Source: Aquitalea pelogenes (GTDB taxonomy: Bacteria; Pseudomonadota; Gammaproteobacteria; Burkholderiales; Chromobacteriaceae). Taken from it: 64,000 nt of DNA. The notes beneath the pieces were generated by a model. The model was not told where the DNA came from. It saw nothing but the letters and a program-made list of their open reading frames with translations, and searched no databases. Positions 20,095-30,201 of the stretch are shown here, one piece after another (positions within the stretch are counted from its first letter, which is position 1; each line of letters starts with the position of its first letter). The stretch spans positions 1 through 64,000 of the forward strand of contig NZ_LNQV01000013.1 in assembly GCF_001515305.1 (NCBI RefSeq). The letters are read 5' to 3'. Made by a program: the position numbers and the translations under genes.

Positions 20095-20156
20095 CAGCGC
20101 AACGGCGTGCTGACTGCACCATACATCACGGCAGTGGCCAACGGCGGCCACTACCG
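20095..20156 (+). ncRNA. ANTAR-target leader element: two hexaloop hairpins
   Basis: Hairpin 1 (20095-20112) has a 6-bp stem, CAGCGC with GTGCTG (one G-U pair), around the loop AACGGC. Hairpin 2 (20129-20156) has a perfect 7-bp stem, AGTGGCC with GGCCACT, extended by CGG/CCG, around the same loop AACGGC. Both loops have A at position 1 and G at position 4, the known ANTAR recognition pattern. They sit at the 5' end of the predicted transcript and 9 bases before the terminator, which is the arrangement NasR/NasT proteins act on. Confidence 0.85.
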
Positions 20157-20164
20157 ATACGGAC

Positions 20165-20215
20165 AACGGCGTCCTCTCCTGACTTCACCGTCAGGGAGGG
20201 CGCCGTTTTTGTTTT
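20165..20215 (+). terminator. Regulated intrinsic terminator in the nas leader
   Basis: A stem pairs AACGGCGTCCTCTCCTGAC with GTCAGGGAGGGCGCCGTT (small mismatches) around the loop TTCACC, followed by a T-rich tail to 20215. It lies between the hexaloop hairpins and the first operon gene, so it is presumably the terminator that NasT overrides. Its 5' arm follows hairpin 2 closely, so competing folding is plausible. Confidence 0.85.
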
Positions 20216-20257
20216 GGCCATTTGGCGGGAAGCACGCTTCCCCGACAGGAGTACTAC

Positions 20258-21460
20258 ATGGACCGCACTTTCTGGCAAGCCGGACACAAGCCGACCCTGT
20301 TTTCAGCCTTTCTGTATTTCGACCTCAGTTTCATGGTGTGGTATCTGCTGGGGCCCTTGCAGGTGCCCATTGCCAGCGCACTGCATCTGTCCACCCAGCA
20401 ACGCGGCCTGATGGTGGCCACGCCCATCCTCGCCGGGGCCATCCTGCGCCTGTTGATGGGTGTGCTGGTGGACCGCATCGGCGCGCGCGGGGCCGGCATC
20501 ATCGGCCAGCTGGTGGTGATTGCCGCCTTGCTGGGGGCTTGGCAGATCGGCATTGCCAGCCTGGGTGGCGCGCTGCTGCTGGGCCTGTTCCTGGGCGTGG
20601 CCGGGGCTTCGTTTGCGGTATCGCTGCCGCTGGCCTCGCGCTGGTATCCGCCGCAGCATCAGGGCACGGCCATGGGCATTGCCGGGGCGGGTAACTCCGG
20701 CACCGTGCTGGCCGCCTTGTTTGCCCCGGCGCTGGCACTGGCTTTTGGCTGGCAGAACGTGTTCGGCCTGGCCTGCATTCCGCTCATTGCCGCGCTGCTC
20801 ATCTTCACCTGCTGTGCCAAGGACGCACCCAATGCGCCGCCAGCCAAGAAGCTGGCCGACTATCTGGCAGTGCTGAAGGAAAAGGACGCCTGGTGGTTCA
20901 TGTTTTTCTATTCGATGACCTTTGGCGGCTTCTCCGGCTTTGCCAGCGCGCTGCCGGGTTACTTTCACGACCAGTTTGCCTTTGATGCCAAAACCGCAGG
21001 GCTGTACACCGCCGCCTGTGTGTTTGCCGGTTCGGTGATGCGGCCGCTGGGCGGCATGCTGGCCGACCGTCTGGGCGGCACCCGTTCCTTGCTCGCGGTG
21101 TATCTGTGCTGTGCGCTGCTGATTGGCGCGGCCGGTTTCAATGTGGGTGGTTCTTCGATGGCACTGGTGCTGTTCATTCTGGCCATGCTGTGCCTCGGCG
21201 CCGGTAACGGTGCGGTGTTCCAGCTGGTGCCGCAGCGCTTTGGCAAGGAAATCGGCGTGATGACAGGTCTGGTGGGGATGGCGGGCGGGGTGGGTGGTTT
21301 TGCGCTGGCCGCCAGCCTCGGGGCCATCAAGCAGGCTACCGGTGCTTATGCAGCAGGCCTGTGGTTGTTTGCCTGCCTGTGCTGCCTGGCCTGGCTGAGC
21401 CTCTCCGGGGTGAAACAACGCTGGCGCAGTGGCTGGACCGTTGCCGCGGCACGGGTATAA
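20258..21460 (+). CDS. narK: MFS nitrate/nitrite transporter (NNP family)
   Basis: A 400-residue, 12-helix membrane protein that takes up nitrate for assimilation. Both nitrate-signature-like segments are present: GAGNSGTVLAALFAPALA in the fifth helix region and GAGNGAVFQLVPQRF in the second half. GVLVDRIGARGAG is the MFS loop. AGGAG precedes the ATG at 20258; the short upstream extension to 20222 lies in the terminator tail. It is the first gene of the operon, with nirB 18 bases on. Confidence 0.9.
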   Translation: MDRTFWQAGHKPTLFSAFLYFDLSFMVWYLLGPLQVPIASALHLSTQQRGLMVATPILAGAILRLLMGVLVDRIGARGAGIIGQLVVIAALLGAWQIGIASLGGALLLGLFLGVAGASFAVSLPLASRWYPPQHQGTAMGIAGAGNSGTVLAALFAPALALAFGWQNVFGLACIPLIAALLIFTCCAKDAPNAPPAKKLADYLAVLKEKDAWWFMFFYSMTFGGFSGFASALPGYFHDQFAFDAKTAGLYTAACVFAGSVMRPLGGMLADRLGGTRSLLAVYLCCALLIGAAGFNVGGSSMALVLFILAMLCLGAGNGAVFQLVPQRFGKEIGVMTGLVGMAGGVGGFALAASLGAIKQATGAYAAGLWLFACLCCLAWLSLSGVKQRWRSGWTVAAARV

Positions 21461-21478
21461 GAAGCAAGGGAGAGCAGG

Positions 21479-23934
21479 ATGAACATGGCAGAACTGCAGG
21501 GCAAGACCCGGCAAAAGCTGGTGGTGGTGGGCAATGGCATGGCCGGCATCCGCACCGTGGAAGAGTTGCTGGGCCTGGCCCCGGATTTGTACGACATCAC
21601 CGTATTCGGGGCCGAGCCGCACCCCAATTACAACCGCATTTTGCTGTCGCCGGTGCTGGCCGGGGAGCAGGATTTCAAGGACATCATTCTCAACAGCGTG
21701 GAGTGGTACGCCGAGCACGGCATCACCCTCCACATGGGCAAGAATGTGGCCACCATCGACCGGGTCCGCCGCAAAGTCATCGCCGAGGATGGCACCGAGG
21801 CGGCGTACGACCGCCTGCTGCTGGCCACCGGCTCCACGCCCTTCATCTTGCCAGTCCCGGGCAAGGAGCTGGATGGCGTCATCAGCTATCGTGACATCCG
21901 CGATACCGAGCTGATGATGGAAGCCGCCAAAACCAAGCGTCAGGCGGTGGTGATTGGCGGTGGCCTGTTGGGGCTGGAGGCTGCAACGGCCTGAAGCTGC
22001 GAGGCATGGAGGTTACCGTGGTGCATCTGGGTGACTGGCTGCTGGACCGTCAGCTGGACGACGTAGCCGGTGGCCTGCTGCGCCGGGCGCTGGAAGAGCG
22101 TGGCATCGGCTTTTTGCTGGGCAAGCAGACCGCCGCCATTCTGGATGACGGCCAGGGTGGCGTGGCCGGGGTGCGCTTTAGCGATGGCGAGCAGGTGGAC
22201 GCGCAGCTGGTGGTGATGGCGGTGGGCATTCGCCCCAATACCGCACTGGCCGAATCCTGCGGCCTGCACTGCGAACGCGGCATCGTGGTGAGCGATGCGC
22301 TGCAAACCTACGACCCGCGGGTGTATGCAGTGGGCGAGTGCGTCAGCCATCGTGGCGTGGCCTATGGTCTGGTAGCTCCGCTGTTCGAGCAGGCCAAGGT
22401 GTGCGCCAACCATCTGGCCCAGCTGGGTATTGGCCGCTATCAGGGCTCGGTGCTGTCCACCAAGCTGAAAGTCACCGGGATTGATTTGTTCTCGGCTGGC
22501 GACTTCATGGGCGGGGAGGGCATGGAGGACATCGTGCTGTCCGACCCTGCCGGCGGCGTGTACAAGAAGCTGGTGATCAAGGACGACAAGCTGGCCGGGG
22601 TCTGCCTGTATGGCGATACCGCCGACGGTGCCTGGTACTTCAAGCTGCTGCGCGAAGGCCGCTCGGTGGCGGATTTGCGCGACACGCTGATGTTTGGCGA
22701 ATCCGCCATTGGCGATGCCGGCGTGCAAGGCCAGAGCAAGGCCGCCTGCATGCAGGACAGCGACGAAGTATGCGGCTGCAACGGCGTGTGCAAGGGAAGC
22801 ATCGTCAAGGCCATCAAGGACAAGGGCCTGTTCACGCTGGACGAGGTGAAAAAGCACACCAAGGCCGCCAGTTCCTGCGGTTCCTGCTCCGGCCTGGTAG
22901 AGCAGATATTGATGAGCGTAGTGGGTACCGACTTTCAGGAAACGCCCAAGACCAAGGCGGTGTGCGGCTGTACCGAGCGCAGCCACGGAGAAGTGCGCAA
23001 GGCCATCCGCGAACAGCACCTGCTGACCCATGCCGAGGTATTCCATTTTCTGGAATGGCGCACGCCCAATGGCTGTGCCACCTGCCGCCCGGCCATCAAC
23101 TACTACCTGCTGTCCAGCTGGCCGCATGAGGCAGTGGACGACCCGCAAAGCCGTTTCGTCAACGAACGGGTGCACGCCAATATCCAGAAGGACGGCACCT
23201 TCTCGGTGATTCCGCAGATGAAGGGTGGCGTCACCACCGCCAGCGAGCTGCGCCGCATTGCCGATGTGGCCGACAAATACCAGGTGCCGATGGTGAAAGT
23301 CACTGGTGGCCAGCGCATCGATCTGCTGGGCGTGAAGAAGGAAGACCTGGTCAATGTGTGGCAGGACCTGGGCATGCAGTCCGGCCATGCCTACGGCAAA
23401 TCCATCCGCACGGTGAAAACCTGTGTCGGCAGCGAGTTCTGCCGCTTTGGCACCCAGAACAGCACCCAGATGGGTATTGATCTGGAAACCATGCTGGCCA
23501 ATATGTGGTCGCCGCACAAGGTGAAGCTGGCGGTGTCCGGCTGCCCGCGCAACTGTGCCGAAGCCGGCATCAAGGACGTGGGGGTGATTGCGGTGGATTC
23601 CGGCTGGGAGCTGTATGTAGGCGGCAACGGCGGCATCAAGACCGAGGTGGCGCAATTCCTGTGCAAGGTGAAAACCGCCGAGGAGGTAAAGGAATACAGC
23701 GGCGCCTTCCTGCAGCTGTACCGCGAGGAAGCCTATTACCTGGACCGCACCGTGCACTACATCGCCCGTGTCGGCCTGGATGTCATCAAGGCCAGGGTAG
23801 TGACCGATGCTGCCAGCCGACAGGCCTTGTACCAGCGGCTGCTGTTCTCGCTACAAGGCCTGCCCGACCCGTGGGCAGCACGCATTGCCGGGGCGCAGAA
23901 AAACGAATTCATCCCGATCAAACTGGAAGCCTGA
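21479..23934 (+). CDS. nirB: Assimilatory nitrite reductase (NADH) large subunit (frame interrupted)
   Basis: This enzyme reduces nitrite to ammonium with NAD(P)H. Domains in order: an FAD/NAD-binding reductase (VVVGNGMAGIRTVEELL, LLLATGSTPFILPVPG, AVVIGGGLLGLEAA), two BFD-type [2Fe-2S] regions (VCGCNGVCKGSIVKAI with SSCGSCSGLVEQIL; VCGCTERSHGEVRKAI with NGCATCRPAINYYLL), and the sirohaem/4Fe-4S domain with CVGSEFC and SGCPRNCAEAGIKDVGV. The frame breaks near 21985, where GAGGCTGCAACGGCCTG should read with one more A; adding it gives GLEAANGLKLRG and a normal 818-residue protein. Loss of one base in an A run looks like a sequencing error. Confidence 0.9.
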
Positions 23935-23946
23935 GGAGCGCACAGC

Positions 23947-24264
23947 ATGACAGACAGCCAACACTGGGTTCAGATTTGCGCCCTTACCGACATTCCGCCA
24001 CAAGGCAGCCGGGTGGTGGAACGCGCCAGCGGCAATGTGGCGGTGTTCCGCACCCATGATGACAAGGTATTTGCCCTATTGGACCGCTGCCCGCACAAGG
24101 GCGGGCCGCTGAGCCAGGGCATTGTGCATGGCGAGTCGGTGACTTGCCCGCTGCACAGCTGGAATATCGACCTGGCTACTGGCGCAGCACGCGCGCCGGA
24201 TGAAGGCTGTGCCCGCCATTTTCCGGTAAAGCTGGAACACGGCATGGTGCTGCTGGGTTTGTGA
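23947..24264 (+). CDS. nirD: Nitrite reductase small subunit NirD (Rieske-type)
   Basis: A 105-residue Rieske-fold protein with CPHKGGPLSQG and CPLHSWNIDLATG, the C-x-H ... C-x2-H pattern for a [2Fe-2S] cluster. All four ligands are present, whereas many enterobacterial NirD proteins have lost them. It is 12 bases behind nirB, its partner. Confidence 0.9.
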   Translation: MTDSQHWVQICALTDIPPQGSRVVERASGNVAVFRTHDDKVFALLDRCPHKGGPLSQGIVHGESVTCPLHSWNIDLATGAARAPDEGCARHFPVKLEHGMVLLGL

Positions 24265-24303
24265 ACAAGGACGATTGCAACGGGACCTTGTCATCAGAAA
24301 AGG

Positions 24304-27020
24304 ATGAGCAAAATGGGCAGGACTGAAACCCGCTCCACCTGCTGCTATTGCGGCACAGGCTGTGGCGTGCTGATTGCCAGCGAAGACGGGCGCATAACAG
24401 GTGTACGGGGCGACCCGGAACACCCGGCCAATTTTGGCCGGCTGTGCAGCAAGGGGCTGAACCTGGCGGCCAGTGCCGCCAGTGACAGTGGCCGTGCGCT
24501 GTACCCGGAAATGCGGCTCACCCGCGATGCGCCTCGCCAGCGTGTTGGCTGGGATGAAGCGCTGGACAGCGTGGCCGAAAGTTTTGCCCGCATCATCCAC
24601 CAGCACGGGCCGGATGCGGTGGCATTTTACGTGTCTGGCCAGTTGCTGACCGAGGACTACTATCTGTTCAACAAGCTGGCCAAGGGCGTGGTGGGCACCA
24701 ACAATATCGACACCAACTCCCGCCTGTGCATGTCCAGCGCCGTTACCGCCTATAAAAAAGCCTTTGGCGCAGATGGCCCGCCCAGCTGTTATGCCGATCT
24801 GGAACAGGCCGACTGCGTGCTGTTTGCCGGCAGCAATCTGGCCTACGCCCACCCGGTGCTGCTGCGTCGGCTGGAAGAAGCCCGTGCGGCGCGGCCGGAC
24901 ACGCGCTGGATTGTGATTGACCCGCGCCGCACCGACACCGCCGCCATGGCCGACCTGCATTTGCAGATTCAGCCCGGCACCGATGTGGCGCTGTTCAACG
25001 GCATGCTGCATCACCTGATCTGGGAAGGGCTAGTGGCAGCGGATTACATCAGCGCCCATACCGAAGGCTTTGCCGAACTCAAGCAGATGGTGCGCAACAC
25101 CACGCCCAACATGGCGGCGGAAATCTGCGGCATCCGCGAAGAAGACCTGATCCAGGCTGCCGAGTGGTTTGGCCGCAGCCCGGCCAGCCTGTCGCTGTAC
25201 TGCATGGGGCTGAACCAGTCCAGCCACGGTACTGACAAGAACCTGGCGCTGATCAACCTGCATCTGGCCACCGGGCAGATTGGCAAGCCCGGTGCCGGGC
25301 CGTTTTCGCTCACCGGCCAGCCCAATGCCATGGGTGGGCGCGAAGTAGGCGGCATGGCCACCATGCTGGCGGCGCACCGTGATATCGACAATGCCGCGCA
25401 CCGTGCCGAAGTGGCCGCCCACTGGGGTGTGCCGGCGGAGCGGCTGTCGGCCACGCCCGGCTTGCCCGCCATTGCCATGTTCGACGCATTGCAGCAGGGG
25501 CGCATCAAGGCTATCTGGATTGCCTGCAGCAATCCGGCGCACTCGCTGCCCAATCTGCCCCAGGTACGCGCCGCTTTGGCCAAGGCCGAGCTGGTGGTGG
25601 TGCAGGATGCCTTTGCCCATACCGACACCACCGCGCTGGCCGACATCCTGCTGCCCGCAGCCACCTGGGGTGAAAAAGAAGGCACGGTCACCAATTCCGA
25701 ACGCCGCATCAGCCGGGTGCGTGCCGCCGTGCCACCACCGGGCGAGGCGCAAAGCGATGGCTGGATTGTCAGCCAGATTGCCCGCCGTCTGGAGGCCTTG
25801 CTGTATCCCGGCGCTGCCAGCCTGTTTGCTGATACTGAAGTCGCCAGTGTGTTTGACGAACATTGCGCACTCACCGCCGGGCGGGATCTGGACATCAGCG
25901 GGCTGAGTTATGCGGTGCTGGACAGCGCCGGGCCGCAGCAATGGCCGCGGCCTGCTGGTGCGGTGCAAGCGCAGGCGCGACGCTATGTCGATGGCGTGTT
26001 TGCCACTGCCAATGGCCGGGCGCGTTTTCATGCCGTGCGCTACCAGCCACCGGCAGAGAATGTGTCGGCGCATTACCCCTTCCGTCTGCTGACTGGTCGG
26101 CTGCGTGACCAGTGGCATGGCATGAGCCGCACCGGCCGTCTGCCGCAGCTGTTTGCCCACCGCCCGGAACCGGCACTGGAGATGCACCCGGACGATGCCG
26201 AACGCCGTGGCCTGCAAACGGGCGATCTGGTACGCATCAGCAGCAAGCGCGGCCAGCTGGTATTGCCGCTTGCCACCAGCCGCGAACTGCCCGGCGGCAC
26301 GGTATTTGCCGCCATGCACTGGAATGGCCAGTTTCTCAATAGTGGCGGCATCAACGAAACCAGCCAGCCGCAGGTGGATGGCCAGTCCTTCCAGCCGGAA
26401 CTCAAGCATGCCGCGTCAAGGTAGAAAAAATCAGCCTGCCGTGGCGGGTGACGGCGGCGCTGCACTGTGACGACCTGCCGGCCATGCAGGCGCGGCTGGC
26501 ACCGCTTCTTTGCCAGTGCAGCTATGCCGCCATTGCCTTGCATGGCCCGGATATTTTATTGTTGCGCGCCGCGCATGCGACGGCGCTGGATGACTGGCTG
26601 CAACAGCTGCTGGATGTGCTGGGCCTGCAGCCCGGTCCGGATGTACTGGAGTATCGCGATGACCGGCGCGGTGTGGTCAAGCGCGTGGCCTGGGCCGATG
26701 GCCGTCTGTCTGGTTTTGTGTTTTCCAGCAGCAGTACGACAGACGGCCCGGCAGCGGACAGCCTGCTGCAGCAACTGCAAGCGAGGGAACAATGGCAGGG
26801 ATCGCGCCTGACCGTGTTTGCCCCGGCCGGACAGCGTACTGTAGTACGGGAAAAAATCGTCTGTCAGTGCAAGCAGGTAGGCGAAAACGCCATCCGCCAG
26901 TGTCTGGAGCGGGGCGATAGTGTGGAACAACTCAAGGGCACACTGGGCTGTGGCAGCGTCTGCGGTTCCTGTATGCCGGAAATCAAACGCATGGCCGCCA
27001 GCGTGGCGCAGCCTGCCTGA
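24304..27020 (+). CDS. nasA: Assimilatory nitrate reductase catalytic subunit with C-terminal BFD domain (frame interrupted)
   Basis: A molybdopterin (bis-MGD) nitrate reductase. The N-terminal 4Fe-4S motif is STCCYCGTGCGVLIA ... GRLCSKGLNL. The central domain includes NSRLCMSSAV, near the Mo-Cys region, and FAGSNLAYAHPVLLRRLEEA. The open frame stops at 26424 after QPELKHAASR, but the other frame continues directly (KVEKISLPWRVTAALHCDDL) to 27020 and ends in a BFD-like [2Fe-2S] domain (IVCQCKQVGENAIRQCL, GCGSVCGSCMPEI). One base missing near 26413-26415 explains the split; the restored protein has about 905 residues, normal for this enzyme. The fused BFD domain fits electron supply from a partner flavoprotein or ferredoxin, neither of which is seen here. 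Confidence 0.88.
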
Positions 27021-27035
27021 ACAGGGAGCAAGAAT

Positions 27036-27797
27036 ATGAAACGCGAAACAGGCAAGGTGGTGCTGCTGGGGGCCGGGCCCGGCGATCTGGAACTGCTCAC
27101 CCTCAAGGCGGTGCGCCAGTTGCAGGCGGCGGAGGTGCTGCTGCTGGACGAGCTGGTCAACCCGGACATCGTCAGCCTGGCCCCGCAGGCGCAGGTGGTA
27201 CGGGTGGGCAAGCGCGGTGGTTGCAAGTCCACGCCGCAGGATTTCATCCAGCGCCTGATGCGTCGCTATGCCATGCAGGGCAGGCGGGTGGTGCGGGTGA
27301 AGGGCGGTGAGGTACTGTTGTTTGGCCGTGCCGGTGAGGAAATCCGCTACCTGCAACAACACGGTATCGAGGTGGACGTGGTGAACGGCATCAGTGCGGC
27401 ACTGGCGGCAGCCGCCAGCCTGAATGTATCGCTCACCCATCGCCAGCATTGCAGAGGCGTGACGCTGGTGACTGCCCACGCACAGGACCACAGCGAGCCG
27501 GACTGGCAGGCACTGGCCGCCACCGGCACTACTTTGGCCATCTATATGGGCATGAGCCGCATTGCCAGCCTGAATCAGGCGCTGCTGCAGCACCTGCCAG
27601 CCAGCACACCGGTGGCGGTGGTGCAGTGGGCCAGCACGCCGCAGGAGCAGCGTCTGCTAAGCACGCTGGCCACGCTGGAAGCCGACGCCCTGGCCGCTGG
27701 CATGGGTAGCCCGGCCATCATTCTGGTGGGCGAGGCCATGGCCGAAGCCAGCCTGCCCGCCATGGTGCAGCCCGCAGCAGCGCAAGGCTGTGCATGA
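27036..27797 (+). CDS. cobA: Uroporphyrinogen-III C-methyltransferase (SUMT)
   Basis: A 253-residue SAM-dependent methyltransferase that makes precorrin-2 for sirohaem, the cofactor of NirB. Family motifs: VVLLGAGPGDLELLTLKAV at the start, VRVGKRGG, VRVKGGEVLLFGRAGEEI and SLTHRQHCRGVTLVTAH. Most SUMTs have GDPFVFGRG where this one has GEVLLFGRA, a moderately divergent loop. It is last in the nas operon, 15 bases after nitrate reductase, matching cofactor supply to demand. Confidence 0.9.
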   Translation: MKRETGKVVLLGAGPGDLELLTLKAVRQLQAAEVLLLDELVNPDIVSLAPQAQVVRVGKRGGCKSTPQDFIQRLMRRYAMQGRRVVRVKGGEVLLFGRAGEEIRYLQQHGIEVDVVNGISAALAAAASLNVSLTHRQHCRGVTLVTAHAQDHSEPDWQALAATGTTLAIYMGMSRIASLNQALLQHLPASTPVAVVQWASTPQEQRLLSTLATLEADALAAGMGSPAIILVGEAMAEASLPAMVQPAAAQGCA

Positions 27798-27800
27798 TGG

Positions 27801-28283
27801 CTAGACCGGTGTGTGGTCCAGCCCCACCGGCTGGCACAGCACGGTAGATGTCACGGAATTGGCAATAAAGCAGTTGCTGTGCGCCTGATGGTGCAGCTGG
27901 GCATGCTGGGCCGCGCTGGGCGGGTTGGCACTGCCAAATTGCACATCCGGCCGCAGCGTGACGCGGGTAATGGCCAGTTGCCCGGCCGCATTCTTGCCCA
28001 TCTCGCCACTGGCCCGGTCCAGATAACGCTCTACGGTAAAACCGGCACGGGCGGCCAGGTCCAGAAACCACAGCATGTGGCAGCTGGACAGCGCCGCCAC
28101 GAAGGCTTCTTCCGGGTCCACCGCGCTGGCATCCGACATCGGCAGCGGCACCACGGCGGGGGAGGACGAACCCGCCACTTCGGCGCCGCCATCAAAGCGC
28201 AGCACATGCTTGCGGCTGTAGCGACGATCAAGAAAATCCTGACCGCTGCGTTGCCATTCCACTTCCACCACGAATTGCGCCAT
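27801..28283 (-). CDS. OsmC-family peroxiredoxin-like protein
   Basis: A 160-residue OsmC/Ohr-fold protein. Both redox cysteines are in the usual places, in LSSCHMLWFL and in HSNCFIANSV, so thiol-dependent hydroperoxide reduction is likely. It faces the nas operon tail-to-tail, with 3 bases between stops, and is followed upstream by a DinB gene on the same strand. Confidence 0.85.
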   Translation of the reverse strand: MAQFVVEVEWQRSGQDFLDRRYSRKHVLRFDGGAEVAGSSSPAVVPLPMSDASAVDPEEAFVAALSSCHMLWFLDLAARAGFTVERYLDRASGEMGKNAAGQLAITRVTLRPDVQFGSANPPSAAQHAQLHHQAHSNCFIANSVTSTVLCQPVGLDHTPV

Positions 28284-28296
28284 TGTGTTCTCCCGT

Positions 28297-28779
28297 TCAG
28301 GCAGTTTGATGCAGAAAGATGGTGAGGCTGTCCTTGGGCGGGCGGATATCCGCCTCCGCCAGCATGCGTCCCACCATGCCGCGATGATAGCTGCCGTGGG
28401 TAATCAGGTGCAGCAGCATCTCACAGCGCTGCATCCTGCCCGGCTTGCCATCGACAAAGCGGAAGTCCACCGCCTCGGTCAGCTGGCTGGCGTCCACACT
28501 GTCCAGATAATGCAGATACCAGCCATCGCTGGCCTGCTGACGGGCCTTCAGCTCGGCCAGCGTTGGGGTTTCCGGTGTGTTCAGCGCGTCAAAGCCGTGC
28601 GGCAGCTGTTGCAGATTGGCCTGGAAGATCTGCTCCACCAGCCACACATGGTTCAGCATGCGTATGGCAGCGGTCCTGGTATCGGCAGACAGGGCCGGTA
28701 GTTGTTGTTCCAGCAGGGCAAACAATTGCCGGTTAGCCCAGGCCTTGGCCTGAAACAGGGTGTGCAGTTGGGTGTGCAT
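28297..28779 (-). CDS. DinB-family protein
   Basis: A 160-residue four-helix-bundle protein of the DinB/YfiT superfamily. Metal-ligand histidines are visible: the first in MLNHVWLVEQIF and a pair in LLHLITHGSYHRGMVGRML. Many members are putative bacillithiol- or mycothiol-independent metal-dependent enzymes, and the substrate here is unknown. It lies 13 bases upstream of the OsmC gene and probably shares its transcript. Confidence 0.85.
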   Translation of the reverse strand: MHTQLHTLFQAKAWANRQLFALLEQQLPALSADTRTAAIRMLNHVWLVEQIFQANLQQLPHGFDALNTPETPTLAELKARQQASDGWYLHYLDSVDASQLTEAVDFRFVDGKPGRMQRCEMLLHLITHGSYHRGMVGRMLAEADIRPPKDSLTIFLHQTA

Positions 28780-28872
28780 GAGCTGTCCTCCGTGAAAAAC
28801 CTAGCTTATTACGCATGGTGGGTTTTAGAATCTGTCTGTCAGGAAAATCATTACTGAAACAGATTCAGCAAT

Positions 28873-29775
28873 ATGATAGAAACGCAAACCACCGAATTGC
28901 TGGCCGTGCTGTATCTGAGCGAAAGCGCCAGCTTCACCCGCGCGGCAGAACGGCTGGGGCTGACGGCCTCGGCCTTGTCCAAGGCAATAGACCGGCTGGA
29001 AAAACGCCTGGGCTGCCGCCTGTTTGCCCGCAGTACCCGCCGGGTGGTGGCTACGGCGGAGGGCGAGCGTTTCATCGCCCATGCCCGGCGCATCGTGGAC
29101 GACCTGGCCAGCGCCGAGGCCGACCTGCGTTTTGGCCGCAATATTCCGCAAGGCACGCTGCGCATTACCGTGGGCACTGCTTTTGGCAACCAGCAATTGC
29201 TACCGGCGCTGCCACGCTTCATGGCGCGTTACCCGCAGCTACGGCTGGCCCTGTCGGTGAGCGACCATCTGGTGGACATCGCCGCCGACGGTTTCGACCT
29301 GGGCTTGCGGCTGGGGCCGCTGGGCCCGGTGGACAATCTGGTGGCGCGCCCCATTGCCAGCCTGCCGCGCAAGGTGTGTGCGGCACCGGCCTATCTGCGC
29401 CAGTTTGGCAGCCCAGAGCACCCGGACCAGCTGGCACAGCACCAGTGCCTGGTGGTGGCGGATGTGGAGCAGGCCGACCAGTGGCCCTTCATGGTGGATG
29501 GCGCATTGCGCCGGGTGGATGTCAGCGCCCGGCTGAGCGTGGACAGTGCCGAATCCCTGCTCAGCCTGGCCTTGGCCGGGGCCGGCATCATCCGCCAGTC
29601 GGCCTTCTTGCTGGAACCGGCATTGCAGGATGGCAGGCTGGTGGAAATCCTGCAGCCGTGGCGGGTGGACGACAGCATGCCGCTCACCGCCTTGTACCCG
29701 CCGGGCCGTCAGCATCAGGCCAAGCTCACCGCCATGCTGGACTTCCTGCACGAAACCTTCGGCCAGCCAGACTAG
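28873..29775 (+). CDS. LysR-family transcriptional regulator
   Basis: A 300-residue LysR protein: helix-turn-helix at residues 1-65 (LLAVLYLSESASFTRAAERL, TASALSKAIDRLEKRLGCRLF) and a LysR substrate domain of the subgroup that opens TLRITVGTAFG. It is divergent from the DinB-OsmC pair (93 bases between starts), its most likely target. Its stop overlaps the stop of the convergent DUF2917 gene. Confidence 0.85.
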   Translation: MIETQTTELLAVLYLSESASFTRAAERLGLTASALSKAIDRLEKRLGCRLFARSTRRVVATAEGERFIAHARRIVDDLASAEADLRFGRNIPQGTLRITVGTAFGNQQLLPALPRFMARYPQLRLALSVSDHLVDIAADGFDLGLRLGPLGPVDNLVARPIASLPRKVCAAPAYLRQFGSPEHPDQLAQHQCLVVADVEQADQWPFMVDGALRRVDVSARLSVDSAESLLSLALAGAGIIRQSAFLLEPALQDGRLVEILQPWRVDDSMPLTALYPPGRQHQAKLTAMLDFLHETFGQPD

Positions 29776-30026
29776 CCGCAGCTGGCCAGTTGCAACAGGC
29801 TGTGCTCACCCTGCAACTGCAAACTCAGCTGCGCCGGGCCGCCAACGGCTTCCAGCAACAGTGCTTCCCCGCTGGCCTTGCCCGGCGTCCAGCTGGCACC
29901 ACGCACCAGAATCACATCCTGGCCGCAGTAGCTGATCCATACCCGTCCTTGCTGCACGCTCAGGCTGTGTGGCAGGCGGCCTTGCAGGCTTAGCAATTCA
30001 CCCTGTTTCAGTAGCAATGTGGTCAT
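29772..30026 (-). CDS. DUF2917-like small protein
   Basis: An 84-residue protein that resembles the DUF2917 family, short beta-rich cupin-like proteins common in betaproteobacteria: LLLKQGELLSLQGR, QGRVWISYCGQDVILVRGASW. GGAG lies 9 bases ahead of the ATG at 30026; a longer frame reaches 30158 without support. The function is unknown. It is divergent from the MocR-type gene. Confidence 0.65.
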   Translation of the reverse strand: MTTLLLKQGELLSLQGRLPHSLSVQQGRVWISYCGQDVILVRGASWTPGKASGEALLLEAVGGPAQLSLQLQGEHSLLQLASCG

Positions 30027-30201
30027 GTCGTGTGCTCCGCTGCGGTTGATGCCAAACAGCTTAGCGCTGGCAAAACAGCGCCGGTAGCCACACAGTTGGC
30101 CAAAAACAGCCATGACAGCACAGGTTTTTTTGCAACTGTACTGCCTGTTTTTGTGCACAACTGTCCGTGGTGGCCGTGATGCAATCCCTTATCATGGAGG
30201 C

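Noticed and set aside
26448-27020. Separate small BFD protein gene after nitrate reductase
   Set aside because: The frame reads continuously upstream of its ATG as the expected nitrate-reductase sequence KVEKISLPWRVTAALH, so it is the C-terminus of nasA after a one-base break.
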